64,000 nt of DNA from Dactylosporangium siamense (GCF_016862795.1 NZ_BONQ01000054.1:1-64000); one strand, 5' to 3'; positions 46,772 to 54,925 are shown, numbered from the stretch's first letter. Notes: generated by a model not told the origin, from the sequence alone. A program made the numbers and translations.

Positions 46772-48391
46772 TTACGCGAGGCGGAAGATCTGGTTGGACT
46801 GACCGGTGCCACACGTCCACAGCTGCAGGCGGGTGCCGTTGCCGGTGCCCCAGGCGGTCGCGTCGAGGCACTTGCCGGAGGCGGGGTTGAGGAAGGTCCC
46901 GTCGGCGCGCGGCACCCACTGCTGGGCGCTGTTGTTCAGGCAGGTCCACAGCTGCACGAGGGTGCCGTTGGCGGTGCCGGCACCCGCGGCGTCCAGGCAC
47001 TTGCCGGACTGCGGGTTGATCCAGGTGTCGCCCTGCCGCCGCCACTGCTGGGCGCCGTTGCCGAGGCAGTCCCACAGTTGCACGGCGGCGCCGTCGGTGG
47101 TCCGGCCGCCGCTGATGTCGACGCACCGGTTCGAGCCCTGGCCGATGATCTGGTTCCCAGGACCAGGGCCGGTCCCGCCACCCGTGCAGGTGGTGACGAA
47201 CCCGCGGTCGGTCAGGCCCTGGCAGAAGGAGGCCTTCGCCGCGCCGTACCGCGACAACCGCCCGTCGACGAACCAGGTGGAGTTGACCGGGAAGTCGAAA
47301 CTGCCGTCCTGGATGCCGTCCCAGCCGTAGCGGAAGTCCAGGTCGATGTAGACGGCGGCCTTGATGACGTCGCGCAGGTCGTAGCTGCCGGGCAGGTTCG
47401 GGATCGGGCCGCTGTAGTTCATCAGGCCGAACAGCCGCTGGACCCACATGTTGCCGCGGGTCTCCTCCATACCGGCGGTGTCGCCGCCGTTGTCGGTGAA
47501 GTTCATCATCCCGGACTCCGACACGATCATCGGCTTGCCGTGGTCCTTGCTGAACTTCATCATCTTGAGCACGTTGCCGTCGTAGTCCCAGTTCTTCCAC
47601 ACGGCCGCCGGATTTCCGGATGAATCAGTGCCGATGTACGCGTTGCGGCACTGCAGGGCGCCCGTGTCGTAGTTCTGCGGCGGTGTCCCGTTGTACAGGT
47701 AGCCGTTGTCGTAGATCGGCAGGCACAGTTCGTGCGCGAAGACGGACACGCCGACCCAGTCGGTGACCGCGTCGCCGGGGTACATCTGCTCGTACTCGCC
47801 GCGGACCGGGTGGAACACGTACGTGACGTTGTCCTGCCGCTTCTGACCCTCGATGAGCGAGCGGATCCGGGCGAAGGCGTTCTTGTACGAGGCGCACGAC
47901 GCGTCGGTGCAGTGGTAGAACGACGACACCTCGTAGTCGAGGCGCAGGAAGAACTTCGCGTTCGGGTACTGGTTGATGAACGCGATGAGCTGGTTGAACT
48001 GTGCGGCGTAACCACCCGCGGCGAGCTCCGCGGTGACCGCCCGGGAGCGGGCCGCCTTCGTGTTCTCGTCGCCGCCGGTGAAGCCGGGCGGGTTGTCCTT
48101 CCAGGACACGCCGACCTGGATCATCTTGCCCTGCTGGGCGAGGAACGTGGCGTAGTCGCGGTGCCCGGTGTTGACCCAGGTGCCGGACTTCACCTCGTAG
48201 TAGACGGAACCGCCGCTGGGCGCGGCGGCGAAAGACGTGTAGTCGTCCCAGGATGTTTTCGTGGACTGGCCGGCGAACATCAGCCGCCCGCCGGCGGGCG
48301 CGAACGTCGAGGCGCTCGCCGGCGCCGGGGCCAGTGGCACCAGCAGCGGCACCAGCAGCAGCGCCAGGACGGTGAGGGATCGTCGCAACAT
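46772..48391 (-). CDS. Secreted GH26-like enzyme with ricin-type (CBM13) lectin domain
   Basis: 539 residues from ATG 48391. Signal peptide 1-27 (LTVLALLLVPLLVPLAPAPASA). The catalytic part shows FFLRLDYEVSSFYHC and GKPMIVSESGMMNF as the likely acid and nucleophile glutamates, and MYPGDAVTDWVGVSVFAHE in the position matching the paralogue downstream. A GGGTGPGPG linker leads to a beta-trefoil with three QLWDCLGN/QLWTC-type repeats. Two paralogous catalytic domains with different binding modules lie side by side. Substrate not determined. Confidence 0.8.
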   Translation of the reverse strand: MLRRSLTVLALLLVPLLVPLAPAPASASTFAPAGGRLMFAGQSTKTSWDDYTSFAAAPSGGSVYYEVKSGTWVNTGHRDYATFLAQQGKMIQVGVSWKDNPPGFTGGDENTKAARSRAVTAELAAGGYAAQFNQLIAFINQYPNAKFFLRLDYEVSSFYHCTDASCASYKNAFARIRSLIEGQKRQDNVTYVFHPVRGEYEQMYPGDAVTDWVGVSVFAHELCLPIYDNGYLYNGTPPQNYDTGALQCRNAYIGTDSSGNPAAVWKNWDYDGNVLKMMKFSKDHGKPMIVSESGMMNFTDNGGDTAGMEETRGNMWVQRLFGLMNYSGPIPNLPGSYDLRDVIKAAVYIDLDFRYGWDGIQDGSFDFPVNSTWFVDGRLSRYGAAKASFCQGLTDRGFVTTCTGGGTGPGPGNQIIGQGSNRCVDISGGRTTDGAAVQLWDCLGNGAQQWRRQGDTWINPQSGKCLDAAGAGTANGTLVQLWTCLNNSAQQWVPRADGTFLNPASGKCLDATAWGTGNGTRLQLWTCGTGQSNQIFRLA

Positions 48392-48428
48392 GCCGACACC
48401 GTATGGACCCGAACCGATAACCCGAAGC

Positions 48429-48440
48429 CGTTTCGAAACG
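48429..48440. promoter_or_regulatory. Perfect 12-bp palindrome CGTTTCGAAACG
   Basis: Contains the TTTCGAAA core seen upstream of the LacI gene. Located 38 bases upstream of the GH26-like gene start, in the divergent region shared with the GH12 gene. Likely operator for the same LacI regulator. Confidence 0.55.
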
Positions 48441-48495
48441 TGTCGTTCACACCACTGACATATGCCCCGGGAGGCCCGGGACATTGATGCCGATA

Positions 48496-48503
48496 TTTCG
48501 AAA
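48496..48503. promoter_or_regulatory. Second TTTCGAAA site in the divergent enzyme promoter region
   Basis: TTTCGAAA at 48496-48503, 81 bases before the GH12 start (48584). With the 48429-48440 palindrome, each divergent gene has one site on its side. Confidence 0.5.
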
Positions 48504-48583
48504 GAAGTGGAACGGCGGGTCGCGGCTGGCCTACGGTGCGTGTCGTCCAGAGCCAGGGTTCCGCCAGACCCGCAAGGAGCTTC

Positions 48584-49753
48584 ATGTTGCCACGCGTCCG
48601 CGCAATACTCGCCGCCGCGGCCTGTGTCGCCGCTGCCACCGTCGCGCTCGTGCCCACCACCAGTGCGCACGCCGACACGGTGATCTGCGAGAAGTTCGGT
48701 TCGACCGCCGTTCAGGGCGGCAAGTACTACGTCCAGAACAACAACTGGGGTGACGACACCACCCAGTGCATCAACGTGACCGCGAACGGTTTCCAGCTGA
48801 CCCGTTCGGATCACAACAAGCCGACCAACGGCGCGCCCGGCTCGTACCCGTCGATCTTCGCCGGATGCCACTACACCCTGTGCACGTCCGGCAGCGGCAT
48901 GCCGATGCGGGTGTCCGACGCGACATTCCAGAACGTGAACACCAGCGTTTCGATGACGTACGCCGGCGGGCAGTGGGACGCCGCCTACGACGTCTGGTTC
49001 GACCCGACGCCGCGCACCGACGGGCAGAACACCGGCGCGGAGCTGATGGTGTGGCTCAACCACGCCGGCGCTCCCCAGCCGGTCGGCGGGCGAGTCGCCA
49101 CGGTGAACCTCGCCGGCGGCACCTGGGACGTCTGGTTCGGCAACATCGGCTGGAACGTCGTGTCCTACGTGCGCACCGCCGGCACCGGCTCGATCAGCTT
49201 CGCGGTCCGTGACTTCTACAACGACATGCTCGCCCGCGGATACGCCCAGAACTCCTGGTACATGACCAGCGTCCAGGCCGGCTTCGAGCCGTGGCAGGGT
49301 GGCGCCGGAATGGCCGTCACCAACTTCAGCTACAGCACCACCGGTGGCGGTGGCGGCGGGCAGACGATCGTCGGGCAGGGCTCCGGCCGCTGCGTCGACG
49401 TCAACGCCCAGGGCACCGCCGACGGCACCAAGGTGCAGCTATGGGACTGCAACGGCAGCGGCGCGCAGAAATGGAACCGCAGCGGCAACACGTTCGTCAA
49501 CCCGCAGTCGGGCAAGTGCCTCGACGTCCGCGGCGCCAGCACCGCCAACGGCGCCCAGGTGTGGCTGTGGACCTGCCTGAACAACTCCGCCCAGCAGTGG
49601 GTGGTCAACGGCAACGGCACGATCGTGAACCCGGCCTCGGGCAAGTGCCTGGACGCCACCGGCCGCGGCACCGCCAACGGCACCGGCCTGCAGATCTGGG
49701 ACTGCTACGGCGGCCCCGGCACCCAGTCCAACCAGGTCTGGTCCCTGCGCTGA
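48584..49753 (+). CDS. Secreted GH12 endoglucanase/xyloglucanase with ricin-type lectin domain
   Basis: 389 residues from ATG 48584 with AAGGAG upstream. Signal peptide 1-31 ending SAHADT. GH12 jelly-roll with WGDDTTQCINV, the nucleophile Glu in NTGAELMVWLNHAG and the acid/base Glu in VQAGFEPWQGG. A GGGGGG linker connects to a three-fold beta-trefoil CBM13 (GRCVDVNAQGTADGTKVQLW, QSGKCLDVRG, NNSAQQWVVN). Cleaves beta-1,4-glucan or xyloglucan outside the cell. Divergent from the GH26-like pair. Confidence 0.93.
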   Translation: MLPRVRAILAAAACVAAATVALVPTTSAHADTVICEKFGSTAVQGGKYYVQNNNWGDDTTQCINVTANGFQLTRSDHNKPTNGAPGSYPSIFAGCHYTLCTSGSGMPMRVSDATFQNVNTSVSMTYAGGQWDAAYDVWFDPTPRTDGQNTGAELMVWLNHAGAPQPVGGRVATVNLAGGTWDVWFGNIGWNVVSYVRTAGTGSISFAVRDFYNDMLARGYAQNSWYMTSVQAGFEPWQGGAGMAVTNFSYSTTGGGGGGQTIVGQGSGRCVDVNAQGTADGTKVQLWDCNGSGAQKWNRSGNTFVNPQSGKCLDVRGASTANGAQVWLWTCLNNSAQQWVVNGNGTIVNPASGKCLDATGRGTANGTGLQIWDCYGGPGTQSNQVWSLR

Positions 49754-49761
49754 GTCAACTG

Positions 49762-49795
49762 GGCGCCCCGCCGGCCACGCGGCCGGCGGGGCGCC
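49762..49795 (+). terminator. Very strong hairpin after the GH12 gene
   Basis: GGCGCCCCGCCGGCC (49762-49776) and GGCCGGCGGGGCGCC (49781-49795) form a perfect 15-bp stem with a 4-base ACGC loop, 8 bases after the stop. It abuts the 18-bp tandem repeats directly. Confidence 0.8.
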
Positions 49796-49922
49796 TCAGT
49801 GTCGGCGGGCGCCTCAGTGTCGGCGGGCGCCTCAGTGTCGGCGGGCGCGTCAGTGTCGGCGGGCGCGTCAGTGTCGGCGGGCGCGTCAGTGTCGGCGGGC
49901 GCGTCAGTGTCGGCGGGGCGCC
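49796..49922. repeat. Seven 18-bp tandem repeats next to the DUF72 stop
   Basis: Unit TCAGTGTCGGCGGGCGCC at 49796 and 49814, TCAGTGTCGGCGGGCGCG at 49832, 49850, 49868 and 49886, and a 19-bp final unit 49904-49922. Every unit begins with TCA, a TGA on the minus strand, and the true DUF72 stop (TCA at 49923-49925) continues the series. No spacers, so this is not a CRISPR array. Confidence 0.92.
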
Positions 49923-50780
49923 TCAGAACAGGGTGAGCGGCTCGACCGGCTCCGGGTCGGGCAGCGGCTCCAGCTGCGGCAGCCGCGCGCGGACGGCGTC
50001 ATGGAAACGGCGGGCGAGTGCGGGCGCGTCCGCGTTGTCCGGGGTGTGCACGAACACCGTCGGCGAGCGGCCTTCCCGCAGCCACGCGGTGACGACGTCG
50101 AGCCAGCCCTGCCACCCTTCGACGGTGCTGTCGTCGTCGTCGCGGCCGAGGTACCGCACGATCGGCCGCTCCGTCAACGCCACCGTCCGCAACGGCATCC
50201 GCGGCTTCTTGCTCCAGGCGTCACGCTCGGCGTCGCTGGTGGGCGGGCTACGGAAGAACGCGGTGGTGTCGAACGGAATCCACTCGGCCGCGGTGTTCTC
50301 CAACGCCGCCTCGAGGCCGGCGGTCGAGCGGGCGTCGGTGAAGAAGCCGGGGTGGCGCACCTCGACCGCATACCGGTGCTCCGCCGGCATCCGGCGCAGG
50401 AAACCGCTCAGCACCGGCACGTCGTCGGGGCCGAACGACCCGGGCAACTGGATCCACAAGGCGTGGGCGCGGGTCCCCAGCGGCTCGACCGCGTCGAGAA
50501 ACGCGCGGACGTCGGCCGCGACGTCGGTGAGGCGGCGCTCGTGGGTGATCCGCTTCGGCAGCTTGACCACGAGCCGGAAGCCGGGATCGGTCTGCTGCGC
50601 CCACGTCGCCACCGTCTCCCTGGTCGGGGTGGCGTAGAAGGTCGTGTTGCCCTCCACCGCGTTGCACCAGCCGGCATACGCCCGCAGCCGCTCGCCCGCC
50701 GGCAGGGCGTTCGCCACGAAGCGACCCTGCCAGGCCTTGAGCGTCCACATCGCGCATCCCACGTGCAGCCGCATGGTCAC
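49923..50780 (-). CDS. DUF72 (YecE-like) protein
   Basis: 285 residues from GTG 50780, overlapping the preceding stop (GTGA); ATG 50774 is an alternative. DUF72 barrel signature: RLHVGCAMWTLKAWQGRF, YAGWCNAVEGNTTFYATPTRETVATWAQQ, FRLVVKLPKRITHERRL, ALWIQLPGSFGPDDV, HRYAVEVRHPGFF, and VFVHTPDNADAPALARRF at the C-terminus. The family is widespread and of unknown biochemical role. Coupled to the nucleotidyltransferase gene. Confidence 0.92.
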   Translation of the reverse strand: MTMRLHVGCAMWTLKAWQGRFVANALPAGERLRAYAGWCNAVEGNTTFYATPTRETVATWAQQTDPGFRLVVKLPKRITHERRLTDVAADVRAFLDAVEPLGTRAHALWIQLPGSFGPDDVPVLSGFLRRMPAEHRYAVEVRHPGFFTDARSTAGLEAALENTAAEWIPFDTTAFFRSPPTSDAERDAWSKKPRMPLRTVALTERPIVRYLGRDDDDSTVEGWQGWLDVVTAWLREGRSPTVFVHTPDNADAPALARRFHDAVRARLPQLEPLPDPEPVEPLTLF

Positions 50781-51250
50781 GTCAGCTCCTGCAGGAGGCG
50801 CAGGTCCAGGACGTCGACGTCGCGCGGTTCGTAGCCCTGGTGGAAGGCGAGCTGCAGGCGCGCCGAGATGCACGGCACCGGGCGCCCGGCGATCAGGCCA
50901 GTGGTGAGGTCGACACCCGGGTAGTCGAACCAGTCGCCGTCGAGGCCGGCCTGCCGGCCATCGCCATCCGTGAACACCACTGGGTGCAGGTCGACGCGCC
51001 CCAGGCCGGATGCCACGACCTCGACGCGGACCGGCCGCCAGTCGGTCTCCACGACGTAGCCACGCTCCGCGAGGACCCGCAGCGCGTCGGCCTCCCTGGC
51101 CGCGTCGATGGCGAGGTCGAGGTCGCGATGCGGGCGCGTCTGCCGCCCGACCAGCGCGTCGACACCCCACCCACCGGAGATCCAGCACGGACAGCCAACC
51201 CCCGCAAGCGCGTCCAGCACCGCATGCACTTCCGCCGCTCCGGTTTCCAC
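50777..51250 (-). CDS. Nucleotidyltransferase (aminoglycoside adenylyltransferase-like)
   Basis: 157 residues from GTG 51250. The motif WISGGWGVDALVGRQTRPHRDLDLAID gives the GG(x)W and D-x-D pair of the AadB/LinB class, then RVEVVASGLGRVDLHPVVF and a C-terminal YEPRDVDVLDLRLLQEL. Could modify an aminoglycoside or a nucleotide; no resistance claim is made. A CACAAT box lies a few bases upstream of the start, so the mRNA may be leaderless. Confidence 0.82.
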   Translation of the reverse strand: METGAAEVHAVLDALAGVGCPCWISGGWGVDALVGRQTRPHRDLDLAIDAAREADALRVLAERGYVVETDWRPVRVEVVASGLGRVDLHPVVFTDGDGRQAGLDGDWFDYPGVDLTTGLIAGRPVPCISARLQLAFHQGYEPRDVDVLDLRLLQELT

Positions 51251-51977
51251 CCGTGAATTGTGCCGTGCCCGCCATCGTTCCTCGCCCGTCGGGTTATCCC
51301 TCGCCGCCGAGGCGGTCCGTAGCGGGCCGCGCACCGTCGGTCTGTTGCGGTTCGCGTCGCTCTGATCGTCCAGACCTTCAGATATTCAGCAACAGGCGCG
51401 GGGACTTGATGGCACCGCCCGGCCTTCGGCCGTGCGACAGGGTTGCGTGGTCCCGGCCGGTGCCGTCTTGCGGTGATGCCAAGCCAGGTCCGCCCTCGCC
51501 TGATCCAGGTCCGCCGAGGTCGTCATTCGGTGCGCCAACACCGCCTTCCGCCAAAGAACGAGAACCATCGATTGCCGGACTGGTCGGTACCGGTGCTCCC
51601 GAACAGAAATCTTGAACTACCTGGTGGATTGGTGACCGCGGGCGACCACCAATCCACCAGGTAACGAGGATGCACCGGGTTGTTTGTGACCAGCGACGGT
51701 GTGGCACCACCGAATGATGACCTCGACGGGCCTGGATCATGCGAGGGCAGACCCTGGCTTGGCATCACCGCAAGACGGCACGGACGGTGACCGCGCTACT
51801 CCACCGCGCGGCCCGCCAGGGCCGTGCGAAACCACCGAGCCCCGAGGACCGACACCAGGATCCACTCCAAGCGGATTACCCTCGCCAAGGACCGCAACCG
51901 GCAGCTGTCACAGACGCTCGGGGGAGAACGGCCACCACGCAGCCGCACCCCGCAGGCCCCGGATCACGCTGGAGACG
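51251..51977. other. Intergenic region holding a nested inverted duplication
   Basis: About 725 bases without a convincing gene. It contains the 51460-51781 inverted duplication. Both copies can be read as related short peptides (LAWHHRKTA near 51518-51480 on the minus strand and near 51745-51780 on the plus strand), so the unit may be a fragment of a coding sequence. Downstream, 51840-51950 reads RITLAKDRNRQLSQTLGG, reminiscent of small transposon accessory proteins, but too short to assign. Confidence 0.5.
51460..51781. repeat. Nested inverted duplication with 17-bp central hairpin
   Basis: Left arm 51460-51532 and right arm 51708-51781 are inverted copies differing by about five substitutions and one single-base gap (about 92% identical by eye). 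In the centre, TACCTGGTGGATTGGTG (51618-51634) and CACCAATCCACCAGGTA (51647-51663) form a perfect 17-bp stem with a 12-base loop. Weaker similarity continues outward on both sides. The left inner spacer is about 41 bases longer than the right. MITE-like or a decayed inverted duplication. Confidence 0.85.
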
Positions 51978-52805
51978 TCAGCGGCCACGCCGCTTGGCGG
52001 GGCCTCCGCGCGTCGAGGCACCCCGGCCCGCGCCGGGCTTGCCCGCCTGCTTGCCCTGCTGCCCACCGCCTTGCCGGCTCTGCTGGCCGCCACCCTGCCG
52101 GCCCTGCTGGCCGCCGCCCTGCTGGCCGCCTGGCTGTCTGGCCTGCTGGCGAGCCGCCGCCTGGCGCGTGGGCTGGGTGGCGGGAGCGCCGGCGGGTGAA
52201 TCGGTGGGCTGGTCCTGGGCGCGCCCCCGGGTGCTGTTGGCGGTCCGGCCGCGGACGATGCCGATCATCTCCTCGACCAGGTCGGTGTGCCGGTCGCGGA
52301 CCCACGCCAGCGCGACCGACGACGTGGGCGCGTCGGTCACCACCCGATACGTCAGGTCCTTGCGGTGATGCGCCCGGGCCAGCGACTGCGGCACGACCAG
52401 CACGCCGACCTCCGCCGCGACCCATTCGACCGCCGTGGCCGTGCTCTCCGGCCGCTCCGCCAGCACCGGGCACGGCGGGGAAGACCAGGTCAGCACGTCG
52501 TCGAGCGGGCTGAGCAGCGTCTCGTCGGCCAGGTCGGCAACCGTCAGCTGGTCGGCGGCGGCGAGCAGGTGCTCGCGGGGCACCACGACGACGGTGGCTT
52601 CGGTATACAACGGGATCGCATGGAACTCGAGCGGATCGACCGGCAACCGGACCAGCCCCGCGTCCGCACCCGCGGTCAGCAGCCCGGGCGCGTCGGCGGC
52701 TTCGGTGGGCTCCACCCGCAGCTCGACGTCCGGCAGCCGCTCGGACCACATCCGCGTCCACTTGTCCACGGTGACACCGGGGACGACGAGCAGGCGGAAC
52801 GTCAC
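51978..52805 (-). CDS. LysR substrate-binding domain protein without DNA-binding domain
   Basis: 275 residues from GTG 52805. Residues 1-190 match only the LysR effector domain (FRLLVVPGVTVDKWTRMWSERLPDVELRV, AGLVRLPVDPLEFHAIPLYTEATVVVVPREH, VEWVAAEVGVLVVPQSLARAHHRKDLTYRVV). The usual N-terminal helix-turn-helix is absent. The last 80 residues are a basic, Gln/Gly-rich disordered tail with a GGGQQGRQ repeat (52047-52118). It is divergent from the DUF5997 gene, a pairing I recognise from other actinobacteria. The tail might replace DNA or RNA binding. Confidence 0.82.
   Translation of the reverse strand: MTFRLLVVPGVTVDKWTRMWSERLPDVELRVEPTEAADAPGLLTAGADAGLVRLPVDPLEFHAIPLYTEATVVVVPREHLLAAADQLTVADLADETLLSPLDDVLTWSSPPCPVLAERPESTATAVEWVAAEVGVLVVPQSLARAHHRKDLTYRVVTDAPTSSVALAWVRDRHTDLVEEMIGIVRGRTANSTRGRAQDQPTDSPAGAPATQPTRQAAARQQARQPGGQQGGGQQGRQGGGQQSRQGGGQQGKQAGKPGAGRGASTRGGPAKRRGR
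52047..52118 (-). repeat. Three 24-bp coding repeats (GGGQQGRQ) in the LysR-like tail
   Basis: Encodes GGGQQGRQ, GGGQQSRQ and GGGQQGKQ in phase, preceded by a partial PGGQQ unit. Part of a low-complexity tail. Confidence 0.75.
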
Positions 52806-52899
52806 AGCACCTCCCAAGCGTCGTCGACCCTGACCCGGCCAGGGTACCCGCCACCCCCGACACAAAAGCGCCACCGCACGGGCAGCTACCCTGAGCCCC

Positions 52900-53406
52900 G
52901 TGAGCAAGCCGAAGAAGTCCCAGGTGATGAAGCCCTCCACGGCGGCGCTGAAGCTTGACGTGTACCTGCCCGCGACCCCGCAGGAGTTCCAGGACGGGAT
53001 GGTGTCCCGCGAGGAGCTCGACGAGATGCAGCACAATCCGCCGCAGTGGCTCGCCGACCTGCGCCGCGACGGGCCGCACCCGCGCAATGTGGTCGCCGCC
53101 CGGCTGCGGGTGTCCAACAGCGGGCTGGCGCGCGGGGGCATCACGGACCCGCTCACGACCGAGCAGATCGCCGCCCTGGCCGCCGACCCGCCGGCGTGGC
53201 TCACCCGGGAGCGCGAGACGCACGCCGAGAACAAGCGCGAGGAGCGGCGCCTGCAGGCCCTGCGCGAGGAGGAGGCCGCCCTGGGTGAGCGGCCCAAGGC
53301 AGCGCCGGTGAAAGCCAAGACGCCGGCGCGCGCCAAGGCGAAACCGGCCAAGGCCGCCCGCAGCAAGGCGAAGCCGGCCACCGCCCAACGCCGCCGCGGC
53401 GCCTAA
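52900..53406 (+). CDS. DUF5997 family protein
   Basis: 168 residues. The first 110 residues match the DUF5997 pattern: KSQVMKPSTAALKLDVYLPATPQEFQDG, VSREELDEMQHNPPQWLADLRRDGPHPRNVVAARLRVSNSGLARGGI, TTEQIAALAADPPAWLTRERE. The C-terminal 50 residues are a Lys/Ala/Pro-rich basic tail (KAKTPARAKAKPAKAARSKA), suggesting nucleic-acid association. Divergent from the HTH-less LysR-like gene; both have disordered basic tails. Confidence 0.85.
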   Translation: MSKPKKSQVMKPSTAALKLDVYLPATPQEFQDGMVSREELDEMQHNPPQWLADLRRDGPHPRNVVAARLRVSNSGLARGGITDPLTTEQIAALAADPPAWLTRERETHAENKREERRLQALREEEAALGERPKAAPVKAKTPARAKAKPAKAARSKAKPATAQRRRGA

Positions 53407-53422
53407 ACCCAAAGCCGCAAAA

Positions 53423-53457
53423 CCCAAAGCCCAAAGCCCAAAGCCCAAAGCCCAAAG
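53423..53457. repeat. Five CCCAAAG heptamers between convergent genes
   Basis: Five perfect copies at 53423-53457, with another at 53408-53414 after a degenerate unit. The array is flanked by GCCTAA on both sides (53401-53406, the DUF5997 stop, and 53457-53462), so the stop context is duplicated. The DinB stop (CTA at 53459-53461) lies in the second copy. Confidence 0.88.
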
Positions 53458-53458
53458 C

Positions 53459-53971
53459 CTAACGGCCGGCTGCGAGCACCTGTTCGCGCAGAATGTCCGC
53501 GTGGCCGCAGTGCTGGGCCATCTCCCGCAGCACATGCAGATACACCCAGCGCAGCGGCAACGGCCCGCGCCGGTTCCCGGGCAGCACGTCGTCCAGGCCG
53601 AGCGGCGCCGTCGCCAGCCGCGACGCCTCGCACGCCGCCCGGTAGGCCCGGCGAACGGTCTCGATCGTGTCGCCGTCGTCGAGGATGAAGCTCTCATCGG
53701 GCGTCGCCGGGATGCCGATCTCGGCCCGGGACCGGCCGGTCACGGCCTCGTCGAACCAGACCTTCTCCACAAACGTCACGTGCTTGACCAACCCGAGCAG
53801 CGTCGTGAGGGACGGCACCAGCGACCGCCGGGCCTGCTCTTCGGTGAGCCCGTCCAGGCACTCGTCCAGCGCGGCACGATGCTCCTCCAGGAACGCGTCG
53901 AACTGCGCGCGCAGCGGCCCGTCGTACACGTCGTCGGCGGACATCAGGCTGTCGGGCTGATAAGGAAACAC
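53459..53971 (-). CDS. DinB-family (DUF664-type) protein
   Basis: 170 residues from GTG 53971 with a TATGAT -10 box seven bases upstream (53978-53983, minus strand), implying leaderless mRNA. DinB four-helix fold: LRAQFDAFLEEHRAALDECLDGLTEEQARRSLVPS, LLGLVKHVTFVEKVWFDEAVTG (first His), and WVYLHVLREMAQHCGHADILRE (two further His), the metal-binding triad. The actinobacterial family includes mycothiol-dependent transferases. Confidence 0.9.
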   Translation of the reverse strand: MFPYQPDSLMSADDVYDGPLRAQFDAFLEEHRAALDECLDGLTEEQARRSLVPSLTTLLGLVKHVTFVEKVWFDEAVTGRSRAEIGIPATPDESFILDDGDTIETVRRAYRAACEASRLATAPLGLDDVLPGNRRGPLPLRWVYLHVLREMAQHCGHADILREQVLAAGR

Positions 53972-53988
53972 GACAAGATCATAAGCGG

Positions 53989-54909
53989 CTAGGACAGGGC
54001 GGCCCGCAGCTGGTCGTAGGTCGGGGCGAGGGCGCGCAGCGCGGCCGCGGCCGCCGGCAGGTCGCCGTTGACCATCGGGCGCTGCAGCGAGCCGACCAGC
54101 CGGGCCTGCCTCGCGGCGACGTCCGCCGCGGCGGGGTAGCCGGCCAGGAGCAGGCAGTCGGCGGTGTCACTGAGCCGGCGCGCGCCGACCCGGACCGCGA
54201 AGTAGATCAGGTGTTCGCGCAGCCCGTCGCCGGCGCCGGCCTCGACGAGCTCGGCGAGCCGCTCGGCCGCGGCAGCGTTGCCGAGGCTGCGGGGCGGCAG
54301 GCCGGCGTCCGAACGCATCCCCAACCAGTCGACCGCGGCCGGGATGGCGGCGCGGATCGCATCGGTCTCGGTCACGTCGGCGACCTGCGAGAAGCCGGTG
54401 CGCATGGTGTACGGGTCGCCGTAGCTCACCGTCTCCGCCCGCCACGCGACCATGAAGTCGCCGACCGGCATGTCGGCGTACGGGTAGCCGTGCGGGTCAT
54501 GCATGAGGACCCGCTCGTCGTCGACGTCCAGGACGACGACGAAGTGATCGGCACCGATCGGGCCGGTCATCTCGGGCTGATGGTAGAGGTACCCCATCTC
54601 CAGCGGGCCCACCCACACCGGCCCCTGGGACGCGGCGGACCTGAGCCGGGCGAGCGCGTCGCCGGCGTCGCCGCCGTGGTGCACGGCCGAGGTCCAGCCG
54701 ATCGCCGCGAGGGCCCGGTCACAGCCGATGCCGGGGTTCCAGCCGTACGCGTCGAAGAACGGCTGCGTGCCGCCGACGAGCTGCATGCCGAACGGCCCGC
54801 CGGTGGTGACCTCGATGACCGCGGTCGACGGGCCGCGGGAGCCCAGCAGCATCGCGAACGAGTTGGCGTAGCAGTACGGGCCGTTGCCCACGTAGGCCAG
54901 ATGACGCAC
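53989..54909 (-). CDS. BtrH-like / papain-like fold protein
   Basis: 306 residues. N-terminal NGPYCYANSFAMLLGS, which has the Cys-x-x-N-S pattern of BtrH_N (acyltransferase of butirosin synthesis) and C39-like proteins; then GADHFVVVLDVDDERVLMHDPHGYPYADM with the His-Asp partners. The C-terminal half is helical. The residues of a Cys-His-Asp triad appear present, so acyl transfer or peptide cleavage is possible. It is downstream of a MerR regulator (16 bases) on the same strand. Confidence 0.75.
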   Translation of the reverse strand: MRHLAYVGNGPYCYANSFAMLLGSRGPSTAVIEVTTGGPFGMQLVGGTQPFFDAYGWNPGIGCDRALAAIGWTSAVHHGGDAGDALARLRSAASQGPVWVGPLEMGYLYHQPEMTGPIGADHFVVVLDVDDERVLMHDPHGYPYADMPVGDFMVAWRAETVSYGDPYTMRTGFSQVADVTETDAIRAAIPAAVDWLGMRSDAGLPPRSLGNAAAAERLAELVEAGAGDGLREHLIYFAVRVGARRLSDTADCLLLAGYPAAADVAARQARLVGSLQRPMVNGDLPAAAAALRALAPTYDQLRAALS

Positions 54910-54925
54910 GGAAGGGTCCTCGCAA

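Noticed and set aside
49796-49922. CRISPR array
   Set aside because: Repeats are 18 bp and directly adjacent with no spacers, and no cas genes are nearby.
50777-51250. Acquired aminoglycoside-resistance gene
   Set aside because: The nucleotidyltransferase motif is general and there are no transfer signs; a resistance call is not justified.
51386-51568. Short open frames in the inverted duplication as functional genes
   Set aside because: They are short, lack ribosome sites and exist as two diverged inverted copies; treated as remnants of a repeated element.
53423-53457. Telomere-like or origin iteron array
   Set aside because: Only five 7-bp units between convergent genes with no replication gene nearby; it fits the window's pattern of repeats at gene ends.
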